Shown here piece after piece: positions 7,257 through 10,904 of a DNA stretch of 10,904 bases. A program made the translations under genes and the position numbers. Where the stretch lies: positions 1 to 10,904 of the forward strand of contig CAKPGT010000026.1 of assembly GCA_934155185.1 (NCBI GenBank), in the 5' to 3' direction. Numbering within the stretch: position 1 is the stretch's first letter; every line of letters begins with the position of its first letter. The DNA is from an uncultured Bacilli bacterium. GTDB lineage: Bacteria; Bacillota_I; Bacilli_A; RF39; UBA660. The notes under the pieces are model-generated. The model saw nothing but the letters and a program-made list of their open reading frames with translations. It ran no database searches and was not told where the DNA came from.

Positions 7257-8033
7257 ATGAATGAAAAAAACTTAATAGATTATTATAACAAGTTTAATGA
7301 AGATAAAAGGTTAAATCGTAGGCATGGGATAGTTGAATATACTACTGCTATGAAATATATTCATGAAATTTTAAAGGGAATAAACTCACCTAAAATAATT
7401 GACATTGGCGCTGGAACTGGTAAATATGCAGTTAGTCTTAGCAATGAGGGCTATAATGTTACTGCCGTAGAACTAGTTAAGCATAATTTAATGACATTAA
7501 AAGCTAAAGGAAGTAAAGTTAAAGCTTATTTAGGAAATGCGACTAATTTAAAAAAGTTTAAAGATAATTCTTTTGATGTTGCTCTCCTTTTTGGTCCTAT
7601 GTACCATTTAATTAGAAATGAAGATAAAATAAAAGCTTTAATGGAAGCTAAAAGGATAGTAAAAGATGGTGGCTATATATTAGTTAGTTACTACATGAAT
7701 GAATATGCCATAATTACTCATGGATTTAAGGATAACAATATAGTTAATGCTATTAAAAATAATGAAGTAGATGAAAACTTTCATATAACCCCTTCAGATA
7801 CAGATTTATATAGTATGGTAAGATTAGAAGATATCAATTATTTTAAAGATGAAACATCTTTAACAAGAATTAATATAGTCTCACAAGATGGTCCTTCTGA
7901 CTATTTAAGACAAACAATAAATAAAATGGATGATGAAACGTTTGATATATATATTAGGTATCATTTATCTACATGTGAAAGAAAAGAACTACTAGGAGCC
8001 TCATCTCATGTACTAGATATTTTAAAAAAATAA
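7257..8033 (+). CDS. Class I SAM-dependent methyltransferase
   Basis: A soluble Rossmann-fold methyltransferase of 258 aa; the substrate cannot be told. Motif I is IDIGAGTGKYA (48-58), the S-adenosylmethionine loop. The acidic residue ending strand 2 is Glu72 in TAVELV. GNATNL (93-98) is the adenine-contact region, and FDVALLFGPMYHL (106-118) is the motif IV region. The family type is the small-molecule Methyltransf_11/25 group, and the C-terminal 100 residues form a family-specific cap. GGTGA lies six bases before the ATG, and a promoter is visible at 7211-7239. It is monocistronic: divergent from the kinase gene and convergent with the gene to its right, with which it shares a terminator. 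Confidence 0.88.
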   Translation: MNEKNLIDYYNKFNEDKRLNRRHGIVEYTTAMKYIHEILKGINSPKIIDIGAGTGKYAVSLSNEGYNVTAVELVKHNLMTLKAKGSKVKAYLGNATNLKKFKDNSFDVALLFGPMYHLIRNEDKIKALMEAKRIVKDGGYILVSYYMNEYAIITHGFKDNNIVNAIKNNEVDENFHITPSDTDLYSMVRLEDINYFKDETSLTRINIVSQDGPSDYLRQTINKMDDETFDIYIRYHLSTCERKELLGASSHVLDILKK

Positions 8034-8054
8034 AATGCACAAATGTGCATTTTT
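8032..8054. terminator. Bidirectional intrinsic terminator between convergent genes
   Basis: AAAATGCAC (8032-8040) pairs with GTGCATTTT (8045-8053) around an AAAT loop. U-rich tracts occur on both sides: short on the plus strand and longer on the minus strand, where seven T lie in the end of the methyltransferase gene. The stem covers the ends of both stop codons, so the two genes finish within 20 nt of each other. Confidence 0.8.
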
Positions 8055-8634
8055 AAATTGAACTTTTGCATAGTTTAAGTTGATATTCTGTAACATCTGG
8101 TGGACTTGTTAATTCAAATTCCTTAGTACCTATAAAATGCTCTTGTAAAAGTATTTTACTTTCTCCATTTTTAAGTGGTACATCTATATATTTATACTCT
8201 TTTAGTTTTTTTATACTGTCATTTTCACTATCTTTATACTCAAATTTGTAGCTTTTTGAATCTAATTTTGCATCCATTAGTAACTCGCCTGATGTATCAA
8301 ACTCAAGTTTAAGAAGTGCTAATGATAATTTTTCCAATTCTATAAAACTTTCTATTTTAATTTTTGTATCCATATGGTTATTGAACACTATGTCCAACGC
8401 TTTAGCTATCATGCTAGTAGATATAAAACCCGTAGAGCACACTAATGCTATACTTCCTAAGTCTGGTGTAACACCATATTTTGATGAAAACAAAATACAA
8501 TTTAAAAGTGAAGCACCTGATAAAATATATGGAGTTGGTGTATGAGCAGACATTTTAACAACGGTTTTAAAATCATAACCATTATTTGCATATGAAACTA
8601 CTTTTAGTAAATCTTGATTAGTTTTCAATTTCAA
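8053..8634 (-). CDS. Hypothetical protein, 193 aa
   Basis: I do not recognise this protein. Residues 1-30 look soluble. Two moderately hydrophobic, Gly/Ser/Ala-rich stretches follow at about 35-51 (containing ILSGASLLNCILF) and 57-80 (containing LGSIALVCSTGFIS); they could be membrane or buried helices. The second half is a charged alpha/beta segment with many Lys/Glu and a strand-like end (KEFELTSPPDVTEYQL). The start is TTG at 8634: no ATG fits, and a perfect AGGAGG (8648-8643) stands eight bases upstream, so the unusual start is well supported. Pairing a strong ribosome binding site with a weak start codon suggests tuned expression. It is monocistronic and ends at the shared terminator. 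The leader region contains overlapping inverted repeats (8664-8708). Confidence 0.75.
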   Translation of the reverse strand: MKLKTNQDLLKVVSYANNGYDFKTVVKMSAHTPTPYILSGASLLNCILFSSKYGVTPDLGSIALVCSTGFISTSMIAKALDIVFNNHMDTKIKIESFIELEKLSLALLKLEFDTSGELLMDAKLDSKSYKFEYKDSENDSIKKLKEYKYIDVPLKNGESKILLQEHFIGTKEFELTSPPDVTEYQLKLCKSSI

Positions 8635-8642
8635 GGTAATCT

Positions 8643-8650
8643 CCTCCTTT
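8643..8650 (-). promoter_or_regulatory. Strong Shine-Dalgarno sequence deciding a TTG start
   Basis: AAAGGAGG (8650-8643), a full match to the anti-Shine-Dalgarno core, precedes TTG 8634 with an 8-nt spacer. It is the strongest site in the window and fixes the non-ATG start of the 193-aa gene. Confidence 0.85.
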
Positions 8651-8663
8651 AATTAACACTAAT

Positions 8664-8708
8664 GTCAGTAATAATGAAAGTCACTATTACCTACATATTT
8701 TTACTGAC
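8664..8708 (-). promoter_or_regulatory. Overlapping, mutually exclusive inverted repeats upstream of the 193-aa gene
   Basis: An outer 8-bp repeat pairs 8664-8671 (GTCAGTAA) with 8701-8708 (TTACTGAC). An inner 10-bp repeat pairs 8668-8677 (GTAATAATGA) with 8681-8690 (TCACTATTAC) around a 3-nt loop, with one G-T pair. They share 8668-8671, so only one can fully form in RNA. A weak TATAGT (8712-8707) could be a -10 box; if it is, transcription would begin inside the structure and the repeats would act in DNA as operator sites instead. Confidence 0.4.
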
Positions 8709-8743
8709 TATACTCTAGCTTATTAAATATAATTTTTAGAACT

Positions 8744-8770
8744 AAAAAAAGAGCTAGAAATATCTAACTC
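8744..8770 (-). terminator. Intrinsic terminator of the surface-protein gene
   Basis: On the minus strand GAGTTAGA (8770-8763) pairs with TCTAGCTC (8758-8751), eight pairs with one G-U, around a 4-nt loop. Seven T follow (8750-8744). It sits 7 nt after the stop codon of the NPKTG protein gene. Confidence 0.88.
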
Positions 8771-8776
8771 AATTTC

Positions 8777-10039
8777 TTAATTAGTTTGCTTTTTTCTATA
8801 AAATATTATTGATGATCCTGCAATTCCTATAATTGATAAAATACCTGTTACTATATAAAATGCAATATTATCACCAGTTTTAGGATTTTCTACATTTGAA
8901 TTAGATGATTTTTCCTCTTTAATTTCAAATTTAGTTATTGCCTCTTTACCATCATTAAATATAAATTTAACTACATGCTCACCAACAGATAGTGTATCAA
9001 CATATTCTTTTTTTAATGAAATTATTGTACTACCCTCTTTAGAAATATAATATTTACTATCTACTAAAACATTATCAACATATACTTTTCCACCATTTAC
9101 AAACAAGTTGTAATCTGCATCTATTTTAAAAGTTGCATCTTTTGATTTGTTTTTTGTATATGTTTGATTAGCACCTTCAACAACTTTATAATCTTTTGTT
9201 TGAACTTCATCTTCTACATATTTAAATGTAAAATCATATTTACACTTAGTATAATAATCAAATCTTGTTTCATATATGATACCATCAACAATACTATCAT
9301 AATCAAGTTCAGAACCTGTATATTTAGTATGAAGACCTTTAAAATCTTCACTTTTTTTAGCTTTAACATTTACTGCAGTTAATATTGCTTTATTTTCTGA
9401 CTTATTTCCAACTATCTTTAAAACAGCTTCACTTTCGTTGTCTGTTAATAATAAACCATTGTAGTCTCTTTTATAATATAGTGTTTTATCTAAATCTACA
9501 AATGATTTTAATCCTTCTGTTAACTCATCAGTTTTAGAAAAATCAATTACATATTCTTGACCATTAGTCAAATCTATTACACCTTTTGATGTTATATTTT
9601 CATAAACATTTTCAACCTTTGTATTAACAACTTTTCTTGCTTTTACAAGTTTAACATCTAATGTTTCACTAAACTTACTTGGTTCTAATTTAAACGTTGA
9701 TTTAGTTTCCCCTGCTATTGTTGTCATAGGGTAATACCAATTATTGATATTTAATTTTATAGGTGTATTAGCACCAGAAGCACTTGTATCTTCAATTATA
9801 AATTTATATTCTGCTTCATTCAAATCAACAGTCATATCATTCGTAATATTAGTAACCAAATCATTGCCTTTAAATAATTGCAATTTTCCTATTTTGCTAT
9901 ATTCCACATAACCATCATGAATTGTTCCACCTTCAAAATTCAATGTTACTTTATTACCAGATTCAGCAGATACATTTGTAACAAATGCAAACATCCCAAT
10001 CATTATTACTAATAACAGCATTTTAATACGTTTTAACAT
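8777..10039 (-). CDS. Secreted sortase-anchored surface protein (NPKTG)
   Basis: A 420-aa cell-wall-anchored protein. Signal peptide: MLKRIK, a hydrophobic core at 7-21, and likely cleavage after NVSA-E (residue 25). The body (about 28-283) is beta-rich and unrecognised. Residues about 284-373 match a small Ig-like/X2-type module frequent in gut Firmicutes surface proteins: it begins YKVVEGANQTYTKNKSKDA and contains YYISKEGSTIISLKKEYVDT and LSVGEHVVKFIFNDG. A Ser/Asn/Lys spacer leads to the sortase signal NPKTG (385-389), a hydrophobic helix (about 392-413) and a basic tail (RKKQTN). NPKTG replaces the commoner LPXTG. The sortase is not in the window. ATG 10039 has GGAGG seven bases upstream. 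It is transcribed alone from the promoter at 10062-10090. The ligand is unknown; adhesion or matrix binding is only a guess. Confidence 0.87.
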   Translation of the reverse strand: MLKRIKMLLLVIMIGMFAFVTNVSAESGNKVTLNFEGGTIHDGYVEYSKIGKLQLFKGNDLVTNITNDMTVDLNEAEYKFIIEDTSASGANTPIKLNINNWYYPMTTIAGETKSTFKLEPSKFSETLDVKLVKARKVVNTKVENVYENITSKGVIDLTNGQEYVIDFSKTDELTEGLKSFVDLDKTLYYKRDYNGLLLTDNESEAVLKIVGNKSENKAILTAVNVKAKKSEDFKGLHTKYTGSELDYDSIVDGIIYETRFDYYTKCKYDFTFKYVEDEVQTKDYKVVEGANQTYTKNKSKDATFKIDADYNLFVNGGKVYVDNVLVDSKYYISKEGSTIISLKKEYVDTLSVGEHVVKFIFNDGKEAITKFEIKEEKSSNSNVENPKTGDNIAFYIVTGILSIIGIAGSSIIFYRKKQTN

Positions 10040-10061
10040 TCATATTCCTCCTCTATCCTAA

Positions 10062-10090
10062 ATTATAAAATCAATTAATTTTTATTGCAA
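10062..10090 (-). promoter_or_regulatory. Sigma-A-type promoter of the surface-protein gene
   Basis: On the minus strand TTGCAA (10090-10085) and a perfect TATAAT (10067-10062) are separated by exactly 17 nt. The start of transcription is predicted near 10055, leaving a 15-nt leader that contains the GGAGG ribosome binding site. The -35 box is imperfect, which fits activator dependence given the motif array just upstream. Confidence 0.7.
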
Positions 10091-10095
10091 CTTAG

Positions 10096-10148
10096 TTACC
10101 AATAAAAGCAATGCTTTTGGTGGTAAGTACCGTACTTAAATTACTACC
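10096..10148 (-). promoter_or_regulatory. Three-site motif array / inverted repeats upstream of the -35 box
   Basis: Read on the plus strand, TTACCAAT (10096-10103), GGTGGTAA (10119-10126) and TTACTACC (10141-10148) are variants of one 8-bp motif in alternating orientation. Their centres are 23 and 22 bp apart, about two helical turns. The first ends 5 bp from the -35 box. Between them are two more dyads: AAAAGC/GCTTTT (10104-10118) and TAAGTAC-C-GTACTTA (10124-10138). Because the mapped promoter is downstream, these act as DNA sites, not as a leader RNA. The binding protein is unknown. Confidence 0.5.
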
Positions 10149-10152
10149 ACAT

Positions 10153-10187
10153 AAAAAAACTAAGACATCAAAATATCTTAGCTTTTT
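10153..10187. terminator. Intrinsic terminator between cptN and the surface-protein gene
   Basis: CTAAGA (10160-10165) and TCTTAG (10176-10181) form a stem with a 10-nt loop that can shorten by two further pairs past a mismatch. Seven T follow on the minus strand (10159-10153) and five on the plus strand (from 10183), so it may work both ways. It is about 110 nt past the cptN stop; the intervening DNA (10188-10292) is AT-rich, with no gene and only a loose 9-bp inverted repeat (10201-10209 with 10251-10259). Confidence 0.7.
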
Positions 10188-10292
10188 CATAAATAGGCAA
10201 TTATTCATTATTTTTTCATTAGTAGTAGCTTGTACTGCAATCTCATTTAGAATGAATAAGAAATATACTAAGGCTAAATAGCTTATATTTAT

Positions 10293-10760
10293 TTATTCTA
10301 TCTCATCTAGCATTTTTTCTTTAATTTTATCTATGTCTGTAAAGAACAAATTAGTTCCTTGTTTTTTCAGTGCTAATAATGAATTAAAATTTTCTAATAT
10401 TTCATCTTTTAAATTATCAGCAACTCTAACAGGAGCACCATTTATTGTATGTGGATGATCTATATATTTTTCTAATGTTGGAAACGCATTTTGTAATAAT
10501 ATAACAGATTTTCTATTTGCAATTTCACTTATCATTATAGATTTGCAACTTCCATACTTTTTTATTTTTTTATCTATTATTGGTTGATATTTTGATATTT
10601 TGCTGCTTAAAGGTATAAACCATAATATATCTTTGTCTTTAATAGTAAAATAAGTTGGTCTAGCGTGCCCATTTTCATGATTTATCATTAATCCTTTGTC
10701 ATTTATTTTATCAAAAAAATCATCTTTGATATGATAAATATATCCAGTTTGTACTTGCAT
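10293..10760 (-). CDS. cptN: CptN/ToxN-family endoribonuclease toxin of a type III toxin-antitoxin system
   Basis: A 155-aa cytoplasmic RNase toxin that is held inactive by a small repeat RNA, which it also processes. Such systems give plasmid stability and, for ToxIN and AbiQ, abortive phage defence. Family features seen: an N-terminal strand and helix (GYIYHIKDDFFDKIN, 6-20); RPTYFTIKDKDILWFIPL (34-51); the PLSSK element (50-54), which aligns with the active-site PLTS-type motif of ToxN; and the conserved VILLQNAFPTLEKYI (86-100). The C-terminal helices run from about 114 to the end. The style fits the CptIN subgroup of gut Firmicutes more than ToxIN or TenpIN. AGGAG lies eight bases before the ATG. 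Upstream on the same strand come a terminator and direct repeats, the canonical type III layout, in which read-through past the terminator supplies a little toxin mRNA. Confidence 0.87.
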   Translation of the reverse strand: MQVQTGYIYHIKDDFFDKINDKGLMINHENGHARPTYFTIKDKDILWFIPLSSKISKYQPIIDKKIKKYGSCKSIMISEIANRKSVILLQNAFPTLEKYIDHPHTINGAPVRVADNLKDEILENFNSLLALKKQGTNLFFTDIDKIKEKMLDEIE

Positions 10761-10789
10761 GTTATCAACTCCTGTAATAATCTTATCAT

Positions 10790-10827
10790 AAAATAAAAGA
10801 AAACTCTATCAGCAGATAGAAGTTTTC
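10790..10827 (-). terminator. Terminator between cptI repeats and cptN
   Basis: On the minus strand a 12-bp stem (10827-10815 with 10810-10799, one bulged base) closes a TGCT loop. It is followed by TTTTATTTT (10798-10790). In type III systems this terminator sets the ratio of abundant antitoxin RNA to rare toxin message. The cptN start codon is 30 nt further on. Confidence 0.88.
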
Positions 10828-10904
10828 AAACATTTTCGACCGAGATCATTTATAACTCGCACCACTCGGAAGCGACTAACATTTCGCGATTGGAATCATT
10901 TATA
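10828..10904 (-). ncRNA. cptI: CptI antitoxin RNA repeat array (3' end, truncated by window edge)
   Basis: On the minus strand TATAAATGAT recurs at 10904-10895 and 10854-10845, a period of 50 nt. Each copy is followed about 9 nt later by a second shared block (AAATGTT, with TCG before it). The 10855-10904 unit is notably richer in G and C than its surroundings and includes GCGA/TCGC, able to form a short stem. The last copy is partial and runs straight into the terminator, as expected at the 3' end of an antitoxin array. CCGAG in the full unit is complementary to CTCGG in the last copy. More repeats and the promoter must lie beyond position 10904. The repeat length and pairing to the toxin type are inference from the layout. 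Confidence 0.75.

Noticed and set aside
9164..9382. 72-codon plus-strand open frame
   Set aside because: It is antisense to the surface-protein gene; low-complexity Ile/Phe composition is typical of the reverse strand of AT-rich DNA.
10188..10292. Possible short peptide gene or structured RNA in the gap after cptN
   Set aside because: The only ATG frame on the minus strand gives about 12 codons without a ribosome binding site, and the 9-bp inverted repeat is far apart and AT-rich.
10845..10904. CRISPR array
   Set aside because: Only two degenerate copies of the anchor are visible, the intervening sequence is itself part of a repeat unit, and the RNase toxin and terminator next to it explain it as a type III antitoxin RNA.

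Overview
The window is AT-rich, low-GC DNA, by eye well under one third G+C. It comes from a Gram-positive, probably spore-forming Firmicute, quite possibly a gut Clostridia or Bacilli lineage. Evidence for this is: a radC-mreC-mreD-spoIVFA-spoIVFB gene order that recalls the Bacillus mre/min/spoIVF cluster; AGGAGG/GGTGA-type ribosome binding sites; a sortase-anchored surface protein with an NPKTG signal; and a CptIN-type toxin of a kind common in gut Firmicutes. The standard code (TGA = stop) applies, because mreC ends in TGA within an ATGA overlap and the long frames contain no internal TGA. I cannot name the species.

Layout. Positions 1-3879, all on the minus strand, form a compact operon. 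In transcription order it holds a membrane-anchored SPOR-like protein, RadC, MreC, MreD, SpoIVFA-like and SpoIVFB-like proteins, then the first codons of another gene that runs off the left edge. The elongation scaffold genes (mreCD) are thus directly coupled to the pro-sigma-K processing protease and its regulator; mreB, minC and minD, which belong here in Bacillus, are missing. A run of nine G residues separates spoIVFB from the next gene. A strong terminator at 3931-3970 isolates this operon from a second minus-strand pair (3969-7123): an ABC1/UbiB-family atypical kinase followed by a DUF975-CmpB fusion membrane protein. A divergent promoter region (7124-7256) then serves a plus-strand SAM-dependent methyltransferase (7257-8033). 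That gene converges, through a shared bidirectional terminator, on an unrecognised 193-codon gene with a TTG start and a very strong Shine-Dalgarno sequence.

The right part is accessory in character. A 420-residue secreted, sortase-anchored protein (8777-10039) has a good sigma-A-type promoter preceded by three related 8-bp motifs spaced 22-23 bp apart, which look like an activator or operator array. Beyond a terminator lies a type III toxin-antitoxin locus: a CptN/ToxN-family endoribonuclease (10293-10760), preceded by an intrinsic terminator and the end of a GC-richer direct-repeat array with a 50-nt period, the antitoxin RNA CptI. The array is cut by the right edge of the window.

Most interesting points: the CptIN system with its truncated repeat array, the three-site regulatory array before the surface-protein gene, the competing inverted repeats before the unknown gene, the rearranged mre/spoIVF cluster, and the isolated G9 tract.
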